64,000 nt of DNA from Lotus japonicus (lineage: Eukaryota; Streptophyta; Magnoliopsida; Fabales; Fabaceae): the NCBI RefSeq assembly GCF_012489685.1, contig NC_080043.1:43849127-43913126 (forward strand), written 5' to 3'. A program made the translations under genes and the position numbers. The notes below the pieces were generated by a model. It was not told the DNA's origin. It saw nothing but the letters and a program-made list of their open reading frames with translations, and searched no databases. Positions 23,964 to 35,408 of the stretch are shown piece after piece (the stretch's first letter is position 1; the number at the start of each line of letters is the position of its first letter).

Positions 23964-26900
23964 TGTAACACCCCGATTTTGGTAGCGTCACTTTAGTAAC
24001 CAAAAATCAAGTAAAGCGGAAAAAAAAGTATTTTTTTCGTTTTCATTTTAAATAAAAAAGACTTGGCGAATTAAAGACTCAACTCAATCGCGATTAACAG
24101 CGACTAACATACAACATAAGTACAGCCCTCGCTGCAACTAAAAACATCGTCACGAGTGCCCTCAAGTGACGGAAAGTAACTGAAAGTGGTGCCCGCAGGC
24201 AAATAAGTGCGACCCATAGTCAGAGTCATAATCTTTATAAATACAGTCCTCCAAGAAAGTAAGTCAGCCCAGAACGGCCTCCAAAAGACTTCCTACGTCC
24301 GACAAACTCTCTGTGATCCTCATGGAAGGGAATCACACAAAAAGCTAATAGTCGGGGACCTACCCTGCCCCAAAATAAGAAATGAAAATCAGAGTTATGA
24401 CAACGAAACCCGATATACTACACCCCTAACATCGACCCTCATCCGATCCTACATGAAGTCCGGGTCCACGTCGAAGGCTCAGTAATAATCATTTCGCTCC
24501 GGGTCTTCCCCGAACGACGAAGCATCACGAAACAATCCGTCAACGGCATCTGAAAAAAATGGCATACATAGCCCCCCAAACACAGGTAGCACGCGCAAGG
24601 GTCAACTTACGGAATATAGTATAGAGAATACAAGCAACATGTGAAGTATAAGGTGTATATATATAAATATATATATGTTGTATATATACATATAAGTTAT
24701 GCATTGTCTACCCTAAGGTTTATACATAGCATGTTATCAAATCTCTAATACAATTCAATCATCAAAACAGATAATGATGTTTATCAACATCAAATCATCA
24801 AAACACATAACGATGTTTATCTACATCAAATCATCAAGATCTCAACAAATATAGTTAGAGTGCATGATATGTCAATGCAACGTCAATTCAAAAGGTTCCG
24901 GAAGAAGTAGGCTGGGCACAATCGAGTCGGTCCTAACACTGGCATTATGTCGACCATAACCCTCGGGTGTCACTTACAACCTTGACATAGCCGGATCAGT
25001 CCTAACCCTGTGGGTCGACTTTTCCCTCCGCTATGCCTGACATCAACAGGTCGATCCTAACCATACGGTCGATCATATCCCCCATCGAATGCCCGAGTTA
25101 CCCGAAGGCATGCTGTACCCGAAGGCATATACTGTACCCGAAGGCATATACTGTACCCGAAGGCATATACTGTACCCAAAGGTATATATCGATTTTGCGA
25201 CAAAAGGCAGATAACTATAAAAAGAGTGCAATCACTCATGAAAACTTCTCGAGTCATCCGACTCATCTAATTCGATGGTCAAAACTGCTCAGCGAGCGAA
25301 GAGTAACAATGTACTTGGAAACTTATTGTTCCCTGACTTATCCTTTAGATAGGCAAATAAATAAACTGCTCATCGAGCGGAAAAGTATAAGCATACTCAG
25401 AAACTTTTGAGCTTCCCCAAAACTTCGATTCGGCGACACTTCTCATTTTCCAAAACTAATATCCAAATCCTAGAAGTTCATTTGAGATCCTTAACATTTA
25501 ATTAAAAGAGTTTGAATGTTGTTTAAAGCATTATGGAATTTCTCATGAAAATATTTTCTTTCCAAAACTATAAGTTCAAAAGATCCCGATATCCCCAAAA
25601 TTCCATGAGAAGGTCTTGAAACCACAAAAGAAGACAAGAGTCTGAACCTCAGTTCGTCTTGTCGAGATAAACCCTTAAGAATTCGCCACCAACGGGGCAT
25701 AACTAACCGTTATTCCTCACATTTTGGTAGTCCACGAATAAACGATATAAATTGCACCATATGGTCAGTAGATTCCAATAATAATTGCATGTTCCAAAAT
25801 AATGCGCACAAGTATTCACATAGCCTAAGATTAACCATTTAGCACATAGCAAGTATGGCATGTGAATCAAGTAATTGCGGTAAAACATAACCCTGTCCTA
25901 TCCACTAGGAAGCAGTAAGACGGAAACCAGTAAACGGCCGAAGTCTCTCAGAAAACGGAGACACACGTCTCATATTAGTTTCACACGGCCGAAGCCTCAA
26001 AACATTTTCTCCAGTCAAAGCGATAAAGAAACATAAATAAGCAAGTCGAAGTTATCGACGCCTAAAGCATTAGCTAGCAGTGTAAGTTGCCCTTACTTGT
26101 AGCTCTTCCAGCGTGTTCCTCAAACTTTCCTTCACAATCTTCCTCCTCGTTTCCACAGAATTCCTCAAACGAACCTTAGAGCAAAATCACAGAATTCAAT
26201 CACAGTGAGTCAGAAACTCAGCAAACAATAAGTACTAGGGTTACACGAAGCATTATAAACTCTGAAGTACGATAATCTAACGAGTTAAGACAAGTTTTCG
26301 AAAAACGAATTTTCTCCCCCCCTTGGAGGTGCTCTCGGCCACACACACTAATTGTGTGCGCCGATTTTTCTTCGATCAAACTTGGTTCCTAGGCTATCAT
26401 TAGTCGTAACTAAGGCGAATCAAAGCTCGGAAAAATTATCGGATCGAAAACTGTCGCAGGGGTATTTTGGTCAATATTTTTAGCTCAGAATTTCAAAATT
26501 GGAATTTCGAAAAACAAATTTGATGGGGACATCCCCAACGACGTTTATGACAACTAATCCTACTGACACTAAGCTAAGTCGAGAGTTTTAAACCGAAAGA
26601 ACGAAACTTTGGCTAAAAATGGGTTTTTCAAGCAGAATTGGAATTCGGCGGCATTTCGGCGACATTCGGCAAAATGTAATCCGCTAAACATGCTCTTGGG
26701 CACGCAGGGAATAAGTTTAGACAGAGAAATCGAGTTATTTGGACAGTTTTACAAAAAGCTCAAAACTTTGAGCACAGAAAGACATAGATAAAAGCGACAG
26801 AATTGACGATCAGAAGTAAGGAATAGCATCTATACCTCGAGGTCTACGCGTAGCAACGAACGGTGCAACGATCAGGCAAGAAACGACGAAAAATTTTTCT

Positions 26901-27689
26901 TCCTCTTCCTCCTATGGTGCTCGCGGGTTTGGGTTGAAATGGGTGAAGGGTTTTGAAAATTTTTCATTTTCTTACTATTTATAGGTTTTGGAAAATGCGG
27001 AAAAATGAAAATTTCGTGATTCAGATTTTTCCTGCGCATTCCTCTGTAAATTCTAAGAAAGGTTATGGCGACAGAATTCCAGAACTCAAAACATGTTTCT
27101 TGGAATTAAAGCAAACGATCCAAAGTCGGTGTAAATCGATTTTACCCGAAAAACTACTTTTTGCAGTTGATGTCGGATCAGAAAACTTCGTTCTGAAGAA
27201 AGATTCAAAACATCGACAAAAATAGGTGTACGCGTGTGGAATCTTCGTTTAAAGCTCCGAATAGAAAAAGTCTTCATCGTCCGTTGATTTTAGGTTTCTT
27301 GAACTATCAGTGATTTAGTTTCGGCAAACTTCCGAGTATTGGAATTTGACCTTCGTACATTCCAGGGTTTCGTATCGAAACGCTTGTCATGAAAGAATTT
27401 AAGAGAAGTTCTAACATTTCTCTGAAGATTTTTGGAATTAGTTCCTATAGTGCTTTAGGAGTAAATTAATCGTTTACTAACGCTCTTGCCCTAGGCGTAA
27501 GCGAATAAGACTCGTGTTATAACTTATATCGATTTTAATACTATTCTTAGTCTTTTCCTGAACTTTCTCCTTCATAAATTTAGTCCATTTGGTAAACACT
27601 TGTTCAGGTTTCCTTCACGATACATCGAAACCTAATCGTGAATATGAATCTAATTAATTTATTCTAAGCTTAAAAACTTGGGTCTCACA
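23964..27689 (-). repeat. 5' LTR of the inner element
   Basis: Nearly colinear with 17059-20825. Besides scattered substitutions, it has five rather than seven units of the internal minisatellite. Confidence 0.93.
25099..25190. repeat. 19-bp minisatellite in the 5' LTR (five units)
   Basis: Same unit as at 18195-18329. The first unit carries a small internal deletion (ggcatgctgt). Confidence 0.9.
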
Positions 27690-27694
27690 AGAGG

Positions 27695-28533
27695 AATGCC
27701 CTGTGGAGTCGCAAATACGGCTGAATATTGCTGTAATAAGTGCTAGAGAGCTACATTAAAGTCTGCTGGGCACGAAACCAAATCTGCAAGCTGAAAAAAA
27801 AAATATCAGTGGAGTGTGGAAAACATGCGATAGTATGGCACTCCGCAATAGCATCGTGTTGCCAGAAACGATGCAATTGTTGAAATGATGCTTGAAGTGG
27901 GGCCTGCAGAGGACGACCAATGAGGGTGCGTTGTGTATCTCCAACCATGAAGGACATCGATGGAACAGAGAAGTCAGAGGTAACTTTGCCAAGAGTCCGC
28001 AACCACTCCATACCTAACACCAAATCAGCCCCTTGAATATCAAGTAAATAAAAAGAAACATGAAAGAGTGTACCCTCCAAGGTAAATGCAATGTTTGGGC
28101 AATAACTGGTGCAATCAATATGATTGCCGTTGCCCACCATGACGTGAAAACGAGGAACAGGCTTCATGGGTAAGCGGAGAAAACGAGCCAGCCGAGGGGG
28201 CATCACATTGTGAGTGCTACCGGTGTCAACAAGCACGGAAACGGCATGTCCAAGGACAACACCCTGAAAAGTCAGTGTTTTGGGGCTCGGAAGGCCTTGG
28301 AACGCATGAGCAGACAAGTGCAAGAATGTAGGGGGCGACGGATCAGCAGGAAGGTCCTCACGAAGTGTATCATCGTCCTCCGGGTCATCGCACATTAGCA
28401 AGAAAAGTCGGGGTTGACAACGGTGGCCGACCACAAACTTCTCATCACAGTTGTAACACAACCCCAACGCACGTCGTTCTTGCATTTGGGCACCGGTTAG
28501 CCGCTTGATTGGGAGTGAAGGGGATGGCAGCAA
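27695..28533 (-). pseudogene. Outer element zinc knuckle and protease region
   Basis: The frame carries a Cys-His knuckle (CYNCDEKFVVGHRC), an acidic linker, and an aspartic protease with the catalytic VLVDTGSTHNVM and a downstream LGMEWL, the usual retropepsin pattern of plant gypsy elements. It is out of frame with gag upstream (shift near 28500-28530) and loses its frame again near 27760. The start of the RT region (FATPQGIP) continues to 27695, where the inner element interrupts it. Confidence 0.85.
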
Positions 28534-29150
28534 GGGCGGGTTTGCCTTCGCGGTGGAGGTTGCACCAGTTTGTGGCTGAGATTGCGGACGAACACCAGGA
28601 TGGAATGTGTGGGGTCCCGACGCCGGTCGAGAGATTTCTCCTCCAACATTTTGGCCAAGCCGATAGCATCAGAGACGGAGTACGGGCATAAAGGCTTCAA
28701 ATTATTTTTGATATCATCCCGCAGACCTGAAATAAAACAGTTAAGTAACATCTCAGGAGAGAGACCGACTACCTGATTGCAAAGCTTTTCAAAACGGGTT
28801 TCGTAGTCAGCGACGGTGGTAGTTTGCTGCAACTTGAATAGTGATTGTTGGGGATTTTCAAAATCCGAGGGGCCAAAACGAAGCGTGAGAGTGCGAACAA
28901 ACTCATCCCAGGAAAGCAGTTGGCGGGTTGTATGCATCCAGCGATACCAAACCAGAGCCTCTCCTTTCATGTAAAAAGCCGCCAAATGCAAACGTTGATC
29001 GCCGGGAATTTGGAGAAACTGAAAGTATTGCTCAGCCTGAAAAACCCAAGACACCGGGTCGTTGCCCTCAAACGGAGTGAGTTGGAGCTTCAAGGCTTTG
29101 GAAGGATCCGCGCGGTTGGGGAAACCGGGACGTGTGGGATTATGCGCCAT
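28497..29150 (-). pseudogene. Outer element gag (N-terminal part)
   Basis: The frame starts at the ATG at 29150 and contains a gypsy gag core (FEGNDPVSWVFQAEQYFQ; FGPSDFENPQQSL; YETRFEKLCNQV; FISGLRDDI). It runs into a frameshift near 28530, after which the zinc-knuckle frame takes over. It lies about 150 bp inside the primer-binding site. Confidence 0.85.
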
Positions 29151-29303
29151 GGTCGCGGGGTGCTCAGAAGACAGTTGGGCAACCTGTGAAGATAACTGGT
29201 GGACAGTTGTATCGTTCTAGTCGAGGCGAAGGAGCATCGATGAGAGTTGCTCCGTGATGGTAGCAAACATCCCAGCGACTTCTTCTGGGGAGGGAGCCAT
29301 CAA

Positions 29304-29319
29304 AAGAATGAAAGCACCA
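29304..29319 (-). other. Primer-binding site of the outer element
   Basis: On the minus strand the sequence two bases inside the 5' LTR is TGGTGCTTTCATTCTT. TGGTGC at this position is what a PBS should look like, but the tRNA was not identified. Confidence 0.65.
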
Positions 29320-29321
29320 GA

Positions 29322-29672
29322 TGGTATGAGGTTACCCTCTTACATGGCATGAAAGCAGAAAAAAAAACTAAAGAGAAGAAGGAGAAGACAAAATCAATAT
29401 TCTTGTTGTTATTCTCAGCAGCTATAACGTGCTACTTATAAGGTCTAGTCAATAAAATAAATAAGGAAACCCTAAGTAAATAAGGAGGCTGCGCCTCTAT
29501 AGTGTGCTGGTGCACCAATTAACCTAATTATAAAATACTTGGCAAAACTTGGGCTAATAGAATTAATGGCCCATTTATTTAGGAATAACAGAAATAAAAA
29601 TACTACTAGTCCCTGAACCTTATTGGCTTAATGATGGTCCTCTTGGGCCTTGTGGAGGTGGGCTCCGTACCA
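29322..29672 (-). repeat. 5' LTR of the outer gypsy element
   Basis: 351 bp, the same ends as 13606-13956, with three visible substitutions. It is followed by the right copy of the gacac duplication. Confidence 0.95.
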
Positions 29673-29677
29673 GACAC

Positions 29678-30135
29678 CACCTCCATTATCGCCTCCACTA
29701 CCACCATCCTTCAGTCGTTCACCTCCTCCACTTCTACTGCCACGACCACCATTGTTACCTCCATAACCACCATCACTGCCGACACCACTTTCCACCATTG
29801 TCACCGCCGACGCCACCACTATTGTCGCCACCTCCACCACCATCTTCCAACACCATAACTTCCACCACCGCCTCCACTATTGTCGATGTTGCCACCATCA
29901 TTGTCATTGTCGCCACCTCACCACCAATACCACCACCTCTACTGCCATCACCATCGTCGTCGTTGCTACCGTGACCATCGTCCACACCACCAAGTAATAT
30001 CCACTAGACCACCACCACATTCACCACAATTATCTCCATCGTCGCCACACTACCAACGCTACTCGCACCACCACTCTTCACACTGCCACCGTCGCCACCT
30101 CCTCCTCCTTTACCACTGCCAACACCATAGTAGAC
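29678..30135. repeat. Degenerate (ACC)n block, right part
   Basis: Continuation of the array at 13440-13600, made of CCA, CCT, GCC and ATC triplets. Open frames across it are Thr/His/Pro- or Gly/Val-rich low-complexity peptides and are not called. Confidence 0.7.
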
Positions 30136-31472
30136 CGGCGTGAATTTCAAAAATTGATAATTGTGTCCATTGTGCATTTATAAAGTCAACAATAATTTTT
30201 AACTAAAAATATAATTATAAAACTGGAACTAGTTTTAATTTTTAGAAAATTTAAAACATGAAACCAAAACCACCTCATGCATCACATGTCATGTAAGTTA
30301 TGTTGATACATTGTTCCTGACATGACAAGTGAATTAATTTCGCTTTTTTACATAAATTATTTTTAGTGATTTGTAGATTATAATTTTTTATGTTTTTCTT
30401 TCGTTTAAAATTTTAATAAATTTCACCTTTTATTTTCTTGAAACTCTATATAGAATATAAAATAAAAATATACTAAACATTTATTTTAAACATACACTTT
30501 TTGTGTGACCTTTTCATATAAGTTATTTAATTTTTTACCAATAATTTAAAATCAGTTAATTTTTTTTAGCATCTGGAAACCGAACAAGATGGATCATAGA
30601 AAAAGGAGTGAACATAATATAATGGAATAAGACAATAATAATGTGCATTATATTTGGTAAATACAAACGAACAGAAAAGAACAGTAAAGTTAATTATATA
30701 TATACAACATTCGAGTTTAATGCTTGATTAAACATAAAAATTAGATTGATTATAATAAGTTTTTCATGTACATTATTTTATACAAATTAAGATATAAATT
30801 TAAAGTTATTATTATTATTATTATTATTACAAATTAAGATATTTTAATTTTAAATTTAAATGTTCAATTATATTTTTTAATCTATGTGTATTTTAAAAAA
30901 AATAGAAAAGCCACGTGGAATAAATGACTAATAAAAAATTGAGTCACATGGGCCGGAAACACGAGTAGGGACTTATTCTGATTTAAAAAAAAATTCTAGG
31001 GATTCGGAATCGGAAAAAAAATTTCCAAGGACTTATTTTCGTACGGCATACAATTTCAGGGACCTCTAGAGTATTTAAGCCTTCACTTAGTTCTTCTCTT
31101 CTACCTACCAGCTTCATACCTCTTACTTGAGTGTTAGAATGTCTGTACGGATACTTCTAACGTTGTTCAATGACAGAGCCACACAATTCTACCACAAAAA
31201 CAACCACCTCCTCAGAAGCCTGTTATTCTCCCCTCAATTAACACCCCTCAAATAATTTGACCGGATGCCTCATCACCTATTAGATTATTAGATTGAGTTA
31301 GTTGTGTGAGTGCATATATAGTTATATACGGTTCTTTAGTAAAGATCACAATGATGAAATAAATTTTTACATTTTACATTCTCTTAGACCCCTCTTCTCC
31401 TATCTCACTTAGGAAATGTGCTTTTCTTCCTCAACCTAACATACAAATCTGAAAAGATATACACCAAATATA
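30136..31472. other. AT-rich intergenic region with (ATT)n
   Basis: No gene is seen. A pure (ATT)8-type run lies at about 30804-30829. The part 31060-31140 (atttaagccttcacttag, then CT-rich) looks like an LTR leader, but no ends were found. Confidence 0.4.
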
Positions 31473-32731
31473 GGAGGCCTTTAATATACACAAGTAAAAA
31501 CTTGTGTATAGTTACACAAGCCCCTTTTTATCTGTTATAGGAGGTTTTCCGGTTTTTTAATAAAAAAAAATTCAAAATACTTATTTTCTTAATCAAACAT
31601 TAATCCTTTAATCTTCAGAAAATTCCAAAAACATCTCTCTCACCATTCCCAGATCCCCAATTCACCTCACACTCTCAAATCACCTCACACTCCCAAAACC
31701 ATTCCCAGATCTGATTCCACAACCCTTACCCTACCACATTTGTTCTTCAACAGAAACCACAACCGCCACCGCAAGGTCCATTTTAACCACCAGCATCATC
31801 ATTCAAAAACTTCAACATCCCACGCATCAAAACATCACCGATTGAGAAGCAAGGGTTCAAGCTCAACCTCAAGAAAAATCTCATCTCAACACCATGATGC
31901 CCAATTTCTCTTCCGCCGCGTTCTCTCCACGCAAGGCTGCGTCGCTGCCGGAGAGGGTAAGGATCAAGGGTTTGGGCTCAACGGTGGAGGGCGGGTGTTT
32001 GTGGAGGTTGCGGTGGGGATGGGTTGTGGTTTGCTGGTGTTGGTTGCGGTGGGGATGGGGTGAGGTTGGGTGTGGGTTCGGTGGGGTTGGGTGGCTCTGG
32101 GTTGTTGGGAGGAGGGAAGTACGGCGCCGCCGCGACAGTTGGCCGGAGTTGATGAAGGCTCGATGGTTGGGGTTGCTGGGACGAGGACCTGGCTCAGACG
32201 GGAATCGGCTTCCGATTTCGGAGCGAGATGCAGGCGATTTTCTGCTACGATCTTGATGCCATGGAGTTGTGAGAATGAGTTGGTGAAACTCCGCGGGGTG
32301 GTTCAACAATGGCGGCGAGGTGACTCGGTGAGTCGGGGGAAGCGAGTGAGAGTGTGAGTAAAGGTTCTTTGGTGTGGGATCTGAATCGCGGGGAAGGTTA
32401 CTGGCTCTTTCTGAGTCTTGAAATGGCACTTTTTGGCTGTTGGTTCTGGTAGCTTCTGGAAATGAGAAAGAGAGAACCAAGCCATCGTTGTGTCGCCGGA
32501 AATGATGGAGGTGCTACCGTGCTAGTGGTTGTTGGTTCTGGTAGATAGCTTTGTGAAGATTGAGAGGGAGGAGTTGGGGATGAGGATGAACCCATATCTG
32601 ATTAACCTAAACCCTTCATTAACTAATTCACTAATAAATGTTTTTGAATTATTTTTTAAAAAAAATCTGGTTAACCCACAATAATAGGTCAAAAGTAGTT
32701 TGTGTATTACTTGTGCATATTAAAGATTTCC
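31473..32731. mobile_element. Non-autonomous MULE (member B)
   Basis: The inverted ends begin GGAGGCCTTTAATATACAC on the left and GGAAATCTTTAATATGCAC on the right read in reverse, and ccaaatata flanks both sides exactly (31464-31472 and 32732-32740). Just inside the left end, cacaagtaaaaacttgtgta is shared with member A. The interior is GC-rich relative to its surroundings, with long overlapping open frames on both strands, and no transposase. It may be captured genic sequence. Confidence 0.85.
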
Positions 32732-33931
32732 CCAAATATATCGTTGGTTTATCAATATTATGTAGTAGGAGAAGTGGTGGCCTGATGTGCTCAAACAAGA
32801 GCCAGAGAAAAGCGTCAACATGGTTTTAAACTATCCATGTCAGAACCACACAATTTGAGTTTGAAGAACAGGCCACGTAGGGACGTATTTTAAAGGACAA
32901 GAACAAATATTATTCAAGAATATTCTGAAGTTCGGATCCCCTTTCGTTTGAAGCCTGAACTACACATTCTTCTTTTATTTTTTTTGTCAATGAACTACGC
33001 ATTCTTGTAATTAGGTTCACATTATTTTTTGTGCCAAAATGAAAGAAAAAAATTAATTAGAGGTGGAGGCTTGAGATCGTAGGAAGTTTTCAAAAATTTG
33101 TAACAATCTCAATCCTGTAATGTGTCCAAATGCCATTGTTTGCAACCAGAGCTATAGCCAATCACGGAAGTGCCTCTTTTGGGTCCACATCTGTTTTTGT
33201 TTGTATGCGTCAAACTTGTTGTTTAGACTTTAGAAGTACATTTGTTTGTCCAAATCTTAGAACTGGATGGATAAAAGGCCAACAATTATCAAGATCCAAA
33301 TTATTTTCCCAACAATTATCAAGCTTCAAATCAATATTTCAACCAACGTCCTCAACTTCCCAACAATTATCAAGATCCAAATCAATTTTCGTGATTGAAG
33401 ATGATTTGTATCGTACTAATTACGTTATTTGTGTGTTGTGTGCTTAGTTTATTGTCTTGCATTTTAAGTTAAGAAAATAAAATAAATTATTGTGTGCTTA
33501 GTTTGTTGTGTTCCATTTTTAAGTTAAGGAAATAAAATAAATTATTGTCTATATTTAAAAAAAATTAAATTGTTAAGTGTTTATTGTTTAATTTAATTTA
33601 AAACAATAATTGTAATTTTATGTAAATAATAAAAACACAAATATAAAATTAAATAAAAATATGAAATAAAAAAGTGGTGGGGTAGGGTGAGTGGTGGGGT
33701 AGGGTGTTGAGAGAAAACCATTGGAGTGGGTAATTGTTGAGAGAGTGTTGAATTGGAGAGAGAAGATGATGTGGAGTGTTGGGAAAAGAAAAAATGGTGT
33801 TGAGAGGGGGTAAACCAAACAAACCATTGTAAATGGTCTAAGGTTGCATTTATACTCTTATGACCAAAATCTAAAGGTGTATTTGGTTCAAGCGAGATGA
33901 AAAATTTTAATCGGTAAGGGACTAAGATTAG
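32732..33931. other. Intergenic region with short tandem repeats
   Basis: No gene is supported. Three related copies of ccaacaattatcaagatccaaat lie within 33281-33382. A tandem duplication of about 55 bp containing gtgtgcttagtttattgt and aaataaaataaattattgt lies at 33435-33548. The part 33660-33840 (ggtggggtagggtg; accattgtaaatggtc) resembles a MITE end. Confidence 0.4.
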
Positions 33932-34710
33932 GGTTCGGGTTCATTTAGGGTACACAAGATTGCAAGGTTGTATAAATTTCGATTTACCTATTATAGCAGG
34001 TTACTTTTCAGGTAATATTTGTTTTAAACTAAATATTTAACCCTTATTTAACCTACCACCACCATCTTCTTGCGGATGGCTCAAGAGGGAGGAGAAGAGG
34101 AGAAGAAAGTGGTGGTGCCAGCGATGGGAGGAGAGGTTGCATGTGATGGCAGCTGGAGAAAGGATGTGATAACAGCACCACCACCACCCATAAACTCACC
34201 CACCACCGAAAAATCAGAGGCAAAGAACATCCCAAGCCCAACCTTCACAATCGATCGGGATCCTCCACAGTCAAGATCTTGGAAAGAGAAGGGGAAGAAG
34301 TAGGGGAAAGGAAAGGATTGGTGTGATTTTGTTTTGGTTTGAGTTGTTGGTAGAAAAGAAGAAGGTTGAGTTTATGGGTGGTGGTGTTGTTGTTGGGTGG
34401 AGGTCTTGGTGGTGTTGTTGTTGGGTTCTAGGGGAAGGAGGAAGAAGAGGAAGAGAAAGAAGGGGGTGGAGCCGATGGTGGAAGAAGGGAGGGGTTGTGG
34501 TTGGTGGGGGAGGGAGGAGAAGATTTGATTGTGATGGTGGCAGCGAATGACATGGAGGTTGAGGGGAGGATGGTGGTGGAGAGAAGAAGGAAATAAACAT
34601 AAAAATTAAAAATATGGACGACCTGAAACATACAAATGCAAGTAAACATTAGGTTTGTGCAAGTGTGCAACCTTGCACAAGGAAAAACTTGTATGCGGTA
34701 AATGAACCCC
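33932..34710. mobile_element. Non-autonomous MULE (member C)
   Basis: The 9-bp duplication taagattag flanks it exactly (33923-33931 and 34711-34719). The ends share gggttcattta in opposite orientation, followed by a sub-terminal region related to members A and B (gcaaggttg on the left, tgcaaccttgcacaag on the right). The interior is GA-rich on the plus strand with CCACCACC runs. No transposase is present. Confidence 0.8.
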
Positions 34711-35408
34711 TAAGATTAGTTTTAACTTTTATCATGTTTGATTAATAGAAGGAGATAGGAGCGGAAATAACCCTTATTTTTTTTCATAATAGGAGGAAAT
34801 TTTAAAATAAATTTACTTTCATTACGCTTACTTTTAAAATACAATTGAGTTTTTTTCTTCTTTTGATAGGAAAATGTTAGTTGTTAGTAAATTAGTCCCC
34901 TAGCATGAGTTATGTTTCCATTTAATGAGGTCGTGTGGTATTTTAATCCAGTTTTATGTAATTAAATAAAACGAGTTACGGCAATTTTATTATATGAATA
35001 ATCTCTCGTTCCTCGTGGCAATAACTTAATTTTATCTTCTAAAGTAGCACCTTCCTTTCCTCGAGGTCGTTAGCGTCCTAAGAAAATCAAGAGAGATTGT
35101 AAACCTCGAGAGGTGCCTCAAGTTTTGGGTGAGGGGCAGGTCCCTCTGGAGGGGGGGGGAGGGGGCGGGGTTCGTCAATGATGGGCCATCATTTGAGAAT
35201 TTAGGGTGATTTTTCTTCTTCTTTCTCGACTGGTGCCTTTTCTAGTGGTTACAATACTAGATTTAAGAAGGCATGACTTCTAGCTAAGTTTTTGGGGCAG
35301 AAATTTCTTGGAAGCGACGAAGAAGCTACTCGGGGTCTCGGGGAGGAAATGATAGAGGTGCGATCGTCTTTAGTTGTGTTGATATATCTTGTTTTTTGGG
35401 TGGCTTTT
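34711..35408. other. Intergenic, unassigned
   Basis: No gene is recognised. A G-rich run (about 35151-35172) stands out. The frame near 35280-35400 does not match a family I know. Confidence 0.4.

Larger units (their letters stand above)
17059..27689 (-). mobile_element. Large-LTR Ty3/gypsy element lacking pol (inner element)
   Basis: LTRs of 3767 bp (17059-20825) and 3726 bp (23964-27689), TG...CA, flank a short internal region with an initiator-methionine tRNA primer site, an intact gag frame and a C-terminal chromodomain-like relic. Reverse transcriptase, RNase H and integrase are absent. The target duplication is ggagg (17054-17058) versus agagg (27690-27694), one mismatch, and it falls in the conserved segment just before the RT domain of the outer element. 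The build matches non-autonomous TR-GAG type elements, which depend on a partner for pol functions. Placement with the Tekay/Del chromoviruses is inferred from gag and the relic. Confidence 0.9.
13606..29672 (-). mobile_element. Ty3/gypsy LTR retrotransposon (outer element), disrupted
   Basis: Two 351-bp LTRs (13606-13956 and 29322-29672) bound the element and the 5-bp target-site duplication gacac flanks it (13601-13605 and 29673-29677). Transcription is on the minus strand: the primer-binding site is inside the right LTR and the polypurine tract inside the left one. The order gag, protease, RT, RNase H, integrase is that of Ty3/gypsy. It is inactive: a 10.6-kb second element interrupts pol, and several frameshifts are present. 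I see only three substitutions between the LTRs, so the insertion is recent. Confidence 0.95.

Noticed and set aside
31881..32480. Long Ser/Pro/His-rich open frame, minus strand
   Set aside because: It lies inside a MULE and overlaps two plus-strand frames; no conserved domain is visible. It could be captured sequence but is not called a gene.
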